DNA of 64,000 nt from the NCBI RefSeq assembly GCF_025751495.1, contig NZ_JAOWKZ010000004.1, positions 124,001-188,000 of the forward strand. The letters are read 5' to 3'. This stretch comes from Albidovulum litorale (GTDB taxonomy: Bacteria; Pseudomonadota; Alphaproteobacteria; Rhodobacterales; Rhodobacteraceae). A program made the translations under genes and the position numbers. The notes beneath the pieces were generated by a model. It saw only the letters and a program-made list of their open reading frames with translations. It searched no databases and had not been told where the DNA came from. How positions within the stretch are numbered: position 1 is the stretch's first letter; each line of letters opens with the position of its first letter. This document shows, piece after piece, positions 27,281 through 35,500 of this stretch.

Positions 27281-27691
27281 TCAGCTGGAATGGGCCGCAG
27301 GTGCAGTCCCCGTGCTCGCGCGATCGGGCAATAGCGCCACGCGCCTGCCCAGATCAGTTTCCAGCCGCTCTGCGGAATAAAGTTGCGTCAGGACATCTGG
27401 CCAGAGCAGGTCGGGATTGTCGGCCAGAAATTCTTTAGCGCTGTCGGGGGAGGTCGCCATGCGCTCTGCGATCAGGCTGAGAAAGGCGAATGTGACCGTC
27501 GCGGAAAATTTCCCGGGCACACCGGCGCTGACTGCAAGCCGCCGGATCGCCGAGGCATAACGGTGGGCGGCGGCAAAGAATTCATCCTGCCGCAGCACTT
27601 CCCAGGCCGTCAGGACATGGTCGCGATGCGTGAACCGCGCGGCATCCAGTGTCCCTGCCTCAAGGGCAGCAAGGGTTTTGGCTGGGCTCAT
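27281..27691 (-). CDS. Conserved protein of unknown function, HxxH-type
   Basis: A 136-residue cytoplasmic alpha-helical protein with a histidine signature FTHRDHVLTAWEVLR near residue 20 and a later VTFAFLSLIAERM. I have seen similar small proteins labelled hypothetical; the HRDH pattern with a downstream Thr could be a metal or ligand site, but no function is known to me. Its start overlaps the stop of the ribbon-helix-helix-like gene upstream by four bases (ATGA), so the pair is translationally coupled. Confidence 0.7.
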   Translation of the reverse strand: MSPAKTLAALEAGTLDAARFTHRDHVLTAWEVLRQDEFFAAAHRYASAIRRLAVSAGVPGKFSATVTFAFLSLIAERMATSPDSAKEFLADNPDLLWPDVLTQLYSAERLETDLGRRVALLPDRASTGTAPAAHSS

Positions 27692-27936
27692 GCCGGATCC
27701 TCCGTCAGACGATGGCTGTCGGCCGCCGTCAGGTCCAGCTCATAGACCTCCTTCAGCCGAGCGATCTTCTGCAATGTTTCCTCCGAAAACGGCGCCTTGC
27801 CCTCGAAAGCATGCAGGGTCATGCCCTCGACCAGTTCCGCCACCGGCATCTCCAGATGCTCGGCCAGCCCCTTCATCACCTTGAGAAGCCGCTTTTCCAG
27901 TCTCAGGCCCGTCTGAACGCGTTCAACTTTCTTCAT
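27688..27936 (-). CDS. Small ribbon-helix-helix-like protein
   Basis: An 82-residue basic protein. After MKKVERVQTGLRLEKRLLKVM, helices and strand spacing resemble a ribbon-helix-helix DNA-binding fold (VQTGLRLEKRLLKVMKGLAE strand-helix, then MPVAELVEGMTLHAF). The C-terminal part (residues 50-82) adds one helix. It overlaps the next gene by four bases. Such an arrangement could be a regulator with its partner; no toxin-like features are seen. The ATG at 27936 (MKKVERVQ) was preferred over the GTG-type longer frame. Confidence 0.65.
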   Translation of the reverse strand: MKKVERVQTGLRLEKRLLKVMKGLAEHLEMPVAELVEGMTLHAFEGKAPFSEETLQKIARLKEVYELDLTAADSHRLTEDPA

Positions 27937-28034
27937 GCTCACATTTTGGTACCTTGGTACCATAATGTCAACCCGCCGGTTGACGCGCCCCGCGCCGCTG
28001 CTTACGCATCGGATCAGGCAAGAGCGGAGGCCCC

Positions 28035-28643
28035 ATGCGTGACACGAGCCATGCCCTGATCGTCATCGACGTGCAGAACGATTTCTGCCCGGGCGGCGCG
28101 CTTGCCGTCACCGAAGGCGATGCCATCATCCCTCGGATCAATGCGCTGATGGACGAATTCGCGGTGAAAGTCCTGACGCAGGACTGGCACCCGGCCGATC
28201 ACGCCTCTTTCGCGGCGAACCATAAGGGCGCGGCACCTTTCAGCCTGACCGAGATGCCGTACGGGCCGCAGGTCCTCTGGCCCACGCATTGCGTGCAGGG
28301 CACCGACGGCGCGGCCTTTCACAAGGATCTTCGCACCGATCCGGCCGACCTGATCATCCGCAAGGGCTTCCGCGCCGCCATCGACAGCTATTCGGCGTTT
28401 TTCGAGAACGACCACCAGACGCCCACGGGCCTTGAGGGCTATCTGAAGACGCGCGGCGTCACTGACCTGACGCTTGTCGGCCTCGCCACCGATTTCTGTG
28501 TCGCCTATTCGGCCATCGACGCGGCGAAGCTGGGCTTTGCCGTTACGGTCCTTGAAGGCGCCTGCCGGGCCATCGACCTTGACGGTTCGCTCGCCAAGGC
28601 GCGCGACGACATGCGTGCCGCCGGCGTGCGGCTGGAGGCATGA
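28035..28643 (+). CDS. pncA: Nicotinamidase
   Basis: A 202-residue isochorismatase-fold amidohydrolase that turns nicotinamide into nicotinate in NAD salvage. The catalytic triad is visible: Asp12 in IDVQNDFCPG, Lys110 in IIRKGFRAAID, and Cys155 in ATDFCVAYSA. The metal ligands lie in QDWHPADHASF and the His of WPTHCVQGT. It ends one base before the start of pncB, giving a two-gene NAD salvage operon. Confidence 0.95.
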   Translation: MRDTSHALIVIDVQNDFCPGGALAVTEGDAIIPRINALMDEFAVKVLTQDWHPADHASFAANHKGAAPFSLTEMPYGPQVLWPTHCVQGTDGAAFHKDLRTDPADLIIRKGFRAAIDSYSAFFENDHQTPTGLEGYLKTRGVTDLTLVGLATDFCVAYSAIDAAKLGFAVTVLEGACRAIDLDGSLAKARDDMRAAGVRLEA

Positions 28644-29936
28644 ATGGTGGATATCGCAACGCGCGTCTACAACCACAATTTCAAGATCGACCCGATCGTC
28701 CGGTCGCTGATCGACACCGATTTCTACAAGCTCTTGATGTGCCAGTCGGTGCTTCGCAACAAACCCGACACCATCGTCCGCTTCTCGTTGATCAACCGCA
28801 CCACCCGCATTCCGCTGGCCAACCTCATCGACGAAGGCGAGCTGCGCGAACAGCTCGACCACGTACGTTCGCTGTCGCTCTCGCGCGGTGAAAGCACCTG
28901 GCTGCGTGGCAATACCTTCTACGGCAAGCGGCAGATGTTCTCGCCCTCCTTCATGGAATGGTTCGAAAACCTCCGCCTCCCGCCGTACGAACTTGAACGC
29001 AAGGGCGACCAATACGAACTGACCTTTGAAGGCAAATGGCCCGAAGTAATGCTTTGGGAAATCCCCGCGCTTGCGATCCTGATGGAGCTTCGCTCCCGCG
29101 CGGTGCTGGCCACGATGGGCAAGTTTGAGCTTCAGGTCCTCTATGCCCGCGCCATGACCCGGCTTTGGGAAAAGATCGAAAGCCTGCGTCAGATCGACGG
29201 GCTGAGGATCGCCGATTTTGGCAGCCGCAGGCGTCACAGCTTCCTGTGGCAGGACTGGTGTGTGCAGGCGATGATCGAGGGGCTGGGCGACGCTTTCGTC
29301 GGTACCTCCAACTGCCGCATCGCCATGCGCCGCGATATCGAGGCGATCGGCACCAATGCCCATGAACTGCCCATGGTCTATTCCGCTTTGGCCGAAACCG
29401 ACGCGGAACTGGCCGAGGCACCCTACAAGGTCCTCGCCGACTGGCATGAGGAGCATTCGGGCAACCTGCGCATCATCCTGCCCGACACCTACGGCACCCA
29501 AGGCTTCCTGAAACGCGCGCCGGACTGGCTGGCAGGCTGGACTGGCATCCGCATCGACTCGGGCGACCCCGCGATCGGGGCGGAAACCGCGATCCGCTGG
29601 TGGAAGGAGAGGGGCGAGGACCCGACGCAGAAACTCGTCATCTTCTCCGACGGGCTCGATGTGGACAAGATCGCCGAATTGCACAGCCAGTTTGCGAGCC
29701 GGGTCAAGGTCTCCTTCGGCTGGGGCACTCTTCTGACCAACGATTTCCGGGGTTTCGTGAAGGACGACGCGCTCGCGCCGTTCAGTCTCGTCTGCAAGGC
29801 AGTGGCGGCGAATGGCCGTCCAACGGTGAAGCTTTCCGATAACCCAAACAAGGCAATGGGCCCGGCCGATCAGATCGAGCGCTACAAGCGGATCTTCGGT
29901 GTGGGTACGCAAAAGGAAATGGCCGTCATTGTCTGA
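28644..29936 (+). CDS. pncB: Nicotinate phosphoribosyltransferase
   Basis: A 430-residue type I nicotinate phosphoribosyltransferase that makes nicotinate mononucleotide from nicotinate and PRPP with ATP. Characteristic segments include LIDTDFYKLLMCQ at the N-terminus, the FGSRRRHSF loop (about 190), GTSNCRIAMRR, and the RIDSGDPAIGAE nucleotide-binding region (about 295-310). Usual family length is near 400-430. It begins right after the pncA stop, so the two are made from one transcript. Confidence 0.95.
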   Translation: MVDIATRVYNHNFKIDPIVRSLIDTDFYKLLMCQSVLRNKPDTIVRFSLINRTTRIPLANLIDEGELREQLDHVRSLSLSRGESTWLRGNTFYGKRQMFSPSFMEWFENLRLPPYELERKGDQYELTFEGKWPEVMLWEIPALAILMELRSRAVLATMGKFELQVLYARAMTRLWEKIESLRQIDGLRIADFGSRRRHSFLWQDWCVQAMIEGLGDAFVGTSNCRIAMRRDIEAIGTNAHELPMVYSALAETDAELAEAPYKVLADWHEEHSGNLRIILPDTYGTQGFLKRAPDWLAGWTGIRIDSGDPAIGAETAIRWWKERGEDPTQKLVIFSDGLDVDKIAELHSQFASRVKVSFGWGTLLTNDFRGFVKDDALAPFSLVCKAVAANGRPTVKLSDNPNKAMGPADQIERYKRIFGVGTQKEMAVIV

Positions 29937-30864
29937 CAAGGCACGAAAGGCGCCCGGCGTTGTGGCGTTGCCGAAGTCGCTTGCAACATGCCTGAGCGCC
30001 GCCATCTTACTTTTCGCAGTCTCACCCGCTGTGCCCGGTCAAGCAGCCGAACTCACACTGCGCGGCAGCTACGAATGGAGCGAGGAATCACCCGATTTCG
30101 GCGGCTTCTCCGGCCTCGCGATGATGCGCGACGGCAGCGCGTTCATGGCTGTGAGCGACAAGGGAACACTCTGGCATGCCTCGGTAGTTCGAGATGCGGG
30201 CGGGCAGATCAGCAACATTGCGAGCGATTGGCATGACCGGCTTCTCGATAACAAAGGCAGGCCGGTGGAGGGCTTTACCTCTGACGCCGAGGCGCTTGCC
30301 ATGGTGCGCGAAGGTGCCGTCTTTGTCGGCTTCGAAGGCTATGCCCGCATATCGGCCTTTTACCTGCCCGGCATGATGCCGAAACCGATGCACGAATGGG
30401 ACCGCTTTCGCGGCCTTTGGGGCAACGCGGGGATTGAGGGGCTGGCGATCATGCCCGATGGCGGATTGCTCGCGGTTCTGGAGCAACCGGCCCGACTGGG
30501 GGCTGGGTTCCCGACGCTCATTGGCAAAGGCAAAAACTGGCGGCCCGGGCCATCTTTGCCTGACAGCGACGGCTTTTCCGCTTCTGACGCAGCCTTTGGT
30601 CCGGATGGGCGGCTCTATCTTCTTGAGCGCCGCTTTGGCTACCTGACCGGTTACGAAACCCGCATCCGCCGGTTTCCCTACGCCAGTGGTGCGTTCGGCC
30701 CGGGCGAGGTTCTGTTACAGACGGCACGAGGCGAGCTTGACAACATGGAAGGGATCAGCATTTGGGCCGATCTCACCGGTGAAACCGTCATCAGTCTGAT
30801 TTCCGACGACAATTTCCTGCCGATCCAGAATACGATCATTGTCGAATACGATCTTGTTGAGTGA
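29929..30864 (+). CDS. Secreted esterase-like-activity-of-phytase family protein
   Basis: An exported protein of about 311 residues. A signal peptide ends near PGQAAELTL, and the body has beta-propeller-like blades, for example SGLAMMRDGSAFMAVSDKG and EGLAIMPDGGLLAVLEQ with DAAFGPDGRLYLLERRFG. This is the pattern of the family annotated as esterase-like activity of phytase. The substrate is unknown. TTG 29929 overlaps the end of pncB by eight bases, with AAAGGAAAT upstream; starts nearby cannot be excluded. Confidence 0.78.
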   Translation: MSDKARKAPGVVALPKSLATCLSAAILLFAVSPAVPGQAAELTLRGSYEWSEESPDFGGFSGLAMMRDGSAFMAVSDKGTLWHASVVRDAGGQISNIASDWHDRLLDNKGRPVEGFTSDAEALAMVREGAVFVGFEGYARISAFYLPGMMPKPMHEWDRFRGLWGNAGIEGLAIMPDGGLLAVLEQPARLGAGFPTLIGKGKNWRPGPSLPDSDGFSASDAAFGPDGRLYLLERRFGYLTGYETRIRRFPYASGAFGPGEVLLQTARGELDNMEGISIWADLTGETVISLISDDNFLPIQNTIIVEYDLVE

Positions 30865-30962
30865 GCAGCATTGTCGCCGGTTCGCGCATGGCGGATTGCG
30901 GTCCGGCCAGTTTGCTTTTGCCAAGTCCGGACACCTCCGCTAAGAACTGGCCATGATTTCGA

Positions 30963-30980
30963 GAGCCCCTAAAGGGGCTC
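30963..30980. other. Perfect palindrome ahead of the nucleotide-sugar dehydrogenase
   Basis: GAGCCCC and GGGGCTC pair perfectly around a TAAA loop. It lies 98 bases after the phytase-like gene and 75 bases before the preferred GTG start of the dehydrogenase. There is no T-tract, so it is more likely a leader hairpin or operator than an intrinsic terminator. Confidence 0.45.
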
Positions 30981-31054
30981 GGCGAGATGATTTGAACGCC
31001 GCGCGGCGATTTGCCGGGGCGGCGGGTGCAGCCGAAGCGAGCGCGGGGCCCTTT

Positions 31055-32368
31055 GTGAAGATTGCGGTATTTGGACTTGGTTACGTGGGCATCGTCTCGG
31101 CCGCGTGTTTGGCGCGGGATGGCCATCATGTCGTCGGTGTGGATCCCCAGCAAACCAAGGTCGATCTGGTCAATGGCGGCCATCCGCCGATTATTGAGAA
31201 GAATGTCGGTGAACTGGTTTCCGAGGCGGTGAAATCTGGCGCGCTGCGCGCCACTACGTCGGCCGCAGACGCAGTTGAATTCGCCGATCTGAGCCTTGTC
31301 TGCGTTGGTACGCCGTCCCGCAAGAACGGTTCCTTGGAAACCGGCGCGGTGGAGCGGGTCTGCGAAGAGATCGGCGCGGCGGTGGGGGCCAAGGGCCGCG
31401 ACCACCTTGTCGTGATCCGCTCCACCATCCTTCCCGGCACGATGCGGGGTGTGGTGATCCCGGCGCTGACGCGGGCGGCGGGCGCGGGGGCAAAGCACCT
31501 TAAGGTCGCGAACAACCCCGAATTCCTGCGCGAATCGACCGCTGTCTACGATTACGACAACCCGCCGAAGACGGTCGTCGGGTCGGACGATCCCGCCGTG
31601 GCCGACGCGGTCCTGTCGCTTTACGCCGACCTGCCGGGGCCGAAGATCGCGACCAAACTCGAAATCGGCGAGATGGTGAAATACGCCGACAACGCCTGGC
31701 ACGCGGTCAAAGTGTCCTTCGCGAATGAGATCGGGAACATCGCGCAGGCCGTGGGCGTCGACAGCTGGGATGTGATGGACATCTTCTGCCAGGACACCAA
31801 GCTGAATATCTCGCCCTATTACATGAGGCCGGGCTTTGCCTTTGGCGGGTCGTGCCTGCCCAAGGATGTGCGGGCGCTGACGTTCAAGGGCCGCGATCTG
31901 GACCTTGACCTGCCGCTGCTGAATTCGGTTCTGGCGACCAATGCGGAACAGGTAGAGCGCGCGATCGAGATGGTTGCCGACTATGGGTTGCGCAATATTT
32001 CCTTCATGGGGATCAGCTTCAAGGCAGGCACGGATGACCTGCGCGAAAGCCCCTTGGTGACGCTTGTGGAACGCCTGATCGGCAAGGGCTTCAACCTGAA
32101 GATCTATGACCGCAACGTGCATCTGTCGCGGCTTCTGGGGGCCAACCGCGCCTATATCGAAGGCGCGATCCCGCATATCGCCGAGATCCTGTCGGATGAC
32201 CTCGACGCGGTCCTTGGCCACGGCGATCTGGTGATCGTCGGCAACCCGGCGCCCGAGTTCAAGTTCATCGGGGCGAAGCTGCGCGCAGATCAGAAGGTGC
32301 TCGACCTCGCGCGCATCCCGGGCCTTGGGCCGGAGCTGGGGGAGCGGTATCGTGGCATCAACTGGTAA
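31055..32368 (+). CDS. GDP-mannose 6-dehydrogenase-like nucleotide-sugar dehydrogenase
   Basis: A 437-residue enzyme: N-terminal NAD-binding Rossmann domain (VKIAVFGLGYVGIVSAACLA), central helices, and a C-terminal sugar-binding domain. The active-site block GFAFGGSCLPKDVRAL (Cys near residue 260) is the AlgD form rather than the UDP-glucose dehydrogenase form, and the C-terminus YRGINW also resembles AlgD. It would oxidise GDP-mannose to GDP-mannuronate with two NAD. The GTG at 31055 is chosen because it opens the Rossmann strand; a longer frame to 30953 reads through a hairpin. The GT4 gene downstream overlaps it. Confidence 0.88.
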   Translation: MKIAVFGLGYVGIVSAACLARDGHHVVGVDPQQTKVDLVNGGHPPIIEKNVGELVSEAVKSGALRATTSAADAVEFADLSLVCVGTPSRKNGSLETGAVERVCEEIGAAVGAKGRDHLVVIRSTILPGTMRGVVIPALTRAAGAGAKHLKVANNPEFLRESTAVYDYDNPPKTVVGSDDPAVADAVLSLYADLPGPKIATKLEIGEMVKYADNAWHAVKVSFANEIGNIAQAVGVDSWDVMDIFCQDTKLNISPYYMRPGFAFGGSCLPKDVRALTFKGRDLDLDLPLLNSVLATNAEQVERAIEMVADYGLRNISFMGISFKAGTDDLRESPLVTLVERLIGKGFNLKIYDRNVHLSRLLGANRAYIEGAIPHIAEILSDDLDAVLGHGDLVIVGNPAPEFKFIGAKLRADQKVLDLARIPGLGPELGERYRGINW

Positions 32369-33566
32369 GGGCGCGGGCCGCCGCGTTCTCATCGTCGTTG
32401 AAAACCTGCCCGTCCCGTTCGACCGCCGGGTCTGGGCCGAGGCGACAACGCTGGCTGCGGCTGGCTATACCGTCTCGGTCATCTCGCCCACCGGCAAGGG
32501 GTTTGAGGCGGAATACGAATTCCTCGACGGCGTCCATGTCTATCGCCACAAGCTGCCGCCCGAGGGCAATTCGGCTGTCGGCTACCTGCGCGAATACGGC
32601 TCCGCCCTCTGGAACGAACTGCGGCTGGCGCTGAAGGTGAAGCGCGAACGGGGCGTTGACATCCTTCATGGCTGTAACCCGCCCGACCTGATCTTCCTGG
32701 TCGCCTGGGTGATGCGACTTTTCGGGGTGCGGTACCTCTTCGACCACCACGACATCTGCCCGGAGCTTTACGAGGTGAAGTTCGGCAAGCGCGGCATCCT
32801 CTGGCGCGCGATGGTGTTCTTTGAATGGCTGACCTTCAAGACCGCGCTCGTCTCCATCGCCACCAATGAAAGCTATGCCGAGATTGCCCGGCGGCGCGGC
32901 GGAATGGCGGCAGAGGATGTGTTCGTCGTCCGCTCCGGCCCCAAGATCGAAAAGCTGGAGGTGCGCCCGCCCAAGGCGGAGCTGAAGAAGGGTGCTCGTT
33001 TTCTCATCGGCTATGTCGGCGTGATCGGCCAGCAGGAGGGGTTGGACCTGCTGGTGGAGACCGCGCAGCACCTGACCGGACCGATGGGGCGCACGGACGT
33101 GCATTTCGGTATCGTCGGTGGCGGGCCCGCACTCGACGAGGTGCAGGCGGATGTGCGGGCGAAAGGGCTGGAAAGCTATTTCACCTTCACCGGCCGCGCG
33201 CCGGATGATCTGCTGCTCGACATGCTCAACACCGCCGATATCTGCGTGAACCCCGACCGGGTGACGCCGATGAACGACCTCAGCACCATGAACAAAATCA
33301 TGGAATACATGACGCTCGGCAAACCCATCGTTCAGTTTGAGTTGAAGGAGGGACGGGCCTCCGCCGCCGAGGCGTCGCTTTATGCGAAGCCGAACGATCC
33401 GAAGGACTTTGCCGAAAAAATAACCCAGCTGATGGACGACCCCGAAGCACGCGACCGCATGGGCCGGATCGGGCGCGAACGGATCGAGGCCAACCTCAGC
33501 TGGGCGCATTCGGTGCCGCACCTTTTAGCGGCCTATGACCGGGCTTTTGCCAAGATGGGGCGTTAG
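32352..33566 (+). CDS. Family 4 glycosyltransferase (GT-B)
   Basis: A 404-residue glycosyltransferase. The N-terminal domain opens RRVLIVVENLPVPFDRRV, contains FDHHDICPELYEVKFG, and the donor domain holds FLIGYVGVIGQQEGLDLL and NDLSTMNKIMEYMTLGKPIVQF, which corresponds to the nucleotide-sugar site. It starts at GTG 32352 with GGAG seven bases upstream, overlapping the dehydrogenase end by 17 bases, so the pair is coupled. A GT4 enzyme next to an AlgD-like dehydrogenase suggests addition of a uronic acid, which is inference. Confidence 0.87.
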   Translation: MASTGKGAGRRVLIVVENLPVPFDRRVWAEATTLAAAGYTVSVISPTGKGFEAEYEFLDGVHVYRHKLPPEGNSAVGYLREYGSALWNELRLALKVKRERGVDILHGCNPPDLIFLVAWVMRLFGVRYLFDHHDICPELYEVKFGKRGILWRAMVFFEWLTFKTALVSIATNESYAEIARRRGGMAAEDVFVVRSGPKIEKLEVRPPKAELKKGARFLIGYVGVIGQQEGLDLLVETAQHLTGPMGRTDVHFGIVGGGPALDEVQADVRAKGLESYFTFTGRAPDDLLLDMLNTADICVNPDRVTPMNDLSTMNKIMEYMTLGKPIVQFELKEGRASAAEASLYAKPNDPKDFAEKITQLMDDPEARDRMGRIGRERIEANLSWAHSVPHLLAAYDRAFAKMGR

Positions 33567-33583
33567 CCCGGAAGCCCCATTTT
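33555..33583 (+). terminator. Probable intrinsic terminator after GT4
   Basis: Arms ATGGGGC (33555-33561) and GCCCCAT (33574-33580) form a 7-base stem, with a short T-tail (TTT) after the right arm. The stem includes the stop codon of the glycosyltransferase. It separates this unit from the TetR operon. Confidence 0.5.
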
Positions 33584-33651
33584 GACGGACATGAGAAACA
33601 GTGCGGATCGGGTGATGTTCCGCTTGCGTCGGCATCGCCGAACCGCTAATC

Positions 33652-33663
33652 ATACGCTTGTAT
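33652..33663. promoter_or_regulatory. Candidate TetR operator
   Basis: ATAC-GCTT-GTAT inverted repeat, 17 bases before the TetR start codon. Its position fits self-repression by the adjacent regulator. Short arms and lack of comparison make this tentative. Confidence 0.3.
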
Positions 33664-33680
33664 AGTTTCTCGGAGCATCC

Positions 33681-34319
33681 ATGTCCGCGCCACGCCGCAG
33701 CTTCACGCGGGACGACCCCGAAACACGGCGCGCTGCGCTGATCGCGGCGGTGCTTGACCTCATGGCCGAAGATGGTCCGCAGGCGGCGACAGTGCGGGCA
33801 ATCGCCGATGCGGCAGGGCTTTCGCAAGGCATGATCCGGCACTACTTCTCGACGAAGGAAGAACTGATCAACGCGGCCTATCAGGCGCATATGGAGGCGC
33901 AGCTAACCGCGACGCGCGCGTCTCTACCCGCATGTGGCACCGCAATGGCGCGCCTTGCCCGCATCATTACGGTTTCGCTGACGCCGCCCGTCTCTGACCC
34001 GCGCACGCTCTCGCTCTGGGCGGCCTTCATCCACATGATCCGCCGCGACCCGGCCATGCGGGCGACGCACGAACGGAACTACCTGCGCTTTCGCGACCTG
34101 CTGGAATCGCTGATCGTTGCGGCCTGTGCCGATTCCGGACGGCCCGTCAGCAAAGTCGAGGCCCGGCGCCTCGCCATTGCCTGTAACGCGGTGCTCGATG
34201 GTCTCTGGCTGGAAGGCGGCGCGCTGCCCGAGGCGTTTGCCCCGCGCGAACTGGAGCAGATCGGGATGACCTCTGTCAGCGCGATCCTCGGCTTAACTCT
34301 GGAATGTGAGGCGACATGA
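33681..34319 (+). CDS. TetR/BetI-like transcriptional regulator
   Basis: A 212-residue repressor. The N-terminal helix-turn-helix (about residues 20-65) reads TVRAIADAAGLSQGMIRHYFSTKEELINAAYQ, the TetR signature. The C-terminal ligand domain resembles BetI-type regulators (LSLWAAFIHMIRRDP). Its stop overlaps the aminotransferase start by four bases, so it is co-transcribed with the putative arginine-degradation genes it may control. Effector unknown; an arginine-derived keto acid is an inference from neighbours. Confidence 0.9.
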   Translation: MSAPRRSFTRDDPETRRAALIAAVLDLMAEDGPQAATVRAIADAAGLSQGMIRHYFSTKEELINAAYQAHMEAQLTATRASLPACGTAMARLARIITVSLTPPVSDPRTLSLWAAFIHMIRRDPAMRATHERNYLRFRDLLESLIVAACADSGRPVSKVEARRLAIACNAVLDGLWLEGGALPEAFAPRELEQIGMTSVSAILGLTLECEAT

Positions 34320-35500
34320 ACTTTTCCCCGGTGCTTGACCGTCTGGCAAATCTCGGTGGCGCGAAGTGGGAGGTGCATTTCAATGCCCGCGCCCGCCGAT
34401 CCGCCGGGCAGGACATAATCGATCTCACAATCGGCAATCCCGATGTTTCAACCCCCAGCGATCTGATCGAAGCCGCCGCCGCAGCGATGCGGGCCGGGCG
34501 GACGGAGTATTCCAACGGACGCGGCGAAGACACACTGCGCAAGGCGCTCGCCCGGCGCTATTCCGAGCGGTCGGGACGAAAGGTGACGCCTGATCAGGTT
34601 CTGTGCTTTCCGGGCACGCAGACCGCGCTTTATGCCGTCATGATGGGGCTTGCCGGGCTGGGTACCGAAGTGCTGGTCGGCGACCCGATGTACGCGACCT
34701 ATGAAGGCGTCATTGCTGCCAGCGGTGCCACCGCCGTGCCGGTGCCGCTCCGCGCAGCGAACGGCTTTCGCATCGCGGTCGACGACATCGCCGCCCGCAT
34801 CACCGACCGGTCCCGTGTGATCCTTCTCAACACCCCGCACAATCCGACCGGCGCGGTACTGCGCGCCGAAGATATTGCCGCGATTGGGAAACTCGCAAAG
34901 GCCCATGATCTCTGGATCGTCTCGGACGAGGTCTATGAGGAGATGATCTTTGACGGCGCCACTTTTCTCTCGCCCTTCGATCAAGCCGAACTGGCGGACC
35001 GGACGGTCGTCGTCTCATCAATCTCAAAATCCCATGCCGCACCGGGCTTCCGCTCGGGTTGGTGCATCGGGTCCGAGGCGTTTTGCAACCGGCTTTTACC
35101 GCTCTCCGAGACGATGCTCTTCGGCAACCAGCCCTTTATCGCCGACATGACCGCGCAGGCCGTCTCAGCGCCGTCCGAAACCGCAAAGGGAATGCGCGCC
35201 CGCTTCGCACGGCGGGCGAATTACCTCGCCGACCAACTCGGGCGTAACACCGGCCTGCGGGTGCATCGGCCCGAGGCGGGCATGTTCGCGTTGATCGAGA
35301 TCGGTGCAACCGGGATGAACGACAACGACTATGCCTACAGTCTGCTCGACGCAGGTGTCGCAGTGATGCCCGGCACCGCCTTTGGTCCGACGCTTTCCGG
35401 CTGGGTGCGGCTCGCGCTCACGGTCGATGACGAAACATTCGCAAGAGCGGTGGAGAGGATCGTCGATCACGCGGCGCACAAGGGAAGGAAATCGGCATGA
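34316..35500 (+). CDS. aruH: Class I/II aminotransferase, probably arginine:pyruvate transaminase (AruH-like)
   Basis: A 394-residue PLP enzyme of fold type I. The PLP lysine is Lys238 in SSISKSHAAPGFRSGW; the NTPHNPTGAVL and DEVYEEM segments are the usual cofactor contacts. AruH transfers the arginine amino group to pyruvate to form 2-ketoarginine. This function is inferred from the next gene, a decarboxylase of the AruI type, since sequence alone only shows the aminotransferase family. It overlaps both neighbours by four bases (ATGA), so three genes form one tight operon. Confidence 0.72.
   Translation: MNFSPVLDRLANLGGAKWEVHFNARARRSAGQDIIDLTIGNPDVSTPSDLIEAAAAAMRAGRTEYSNGRGEDTLRKALARRYSERSGRKVTPDQVLCFPGTQTALYAVMMGLAGLGTEVLVGDPMYATYEGVIAASGATAVPVPLRAANGFRIAVDDIAARITDRSRVILLNTPHNPTGAVLRAEDIAAIGKLAKAHDLWIVSDEVYEEMIFDGATFLSPFDQAELADRTVVVSSISKSHAAPGFRSGWCIGSEAFCNRLLPLSETMLFGNQPFIADMTAQAVSAPSETAKGMRARFARRANYLADQLGRNTGLRVHRPEAGMFALIEIGATGMNDNDYAYSLLDAGVAVMPGTAFGPTLSGWVRLALTVDDETFARAVERIVDHAAHKGRKSA

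Noticed and set aside
28014-30005. A 663-codon frame opposite pncA-pncB
   Set aside because: It lies antisense to two well-recognised genes and carries no family motif; high GC at third codon positions opens such shadow frames.
30836-33521. Two long frames opposite the AlgD-like and GT4 genes
   Set aside because: Antisense shadows without domain signatures or ribosome-binding sites.
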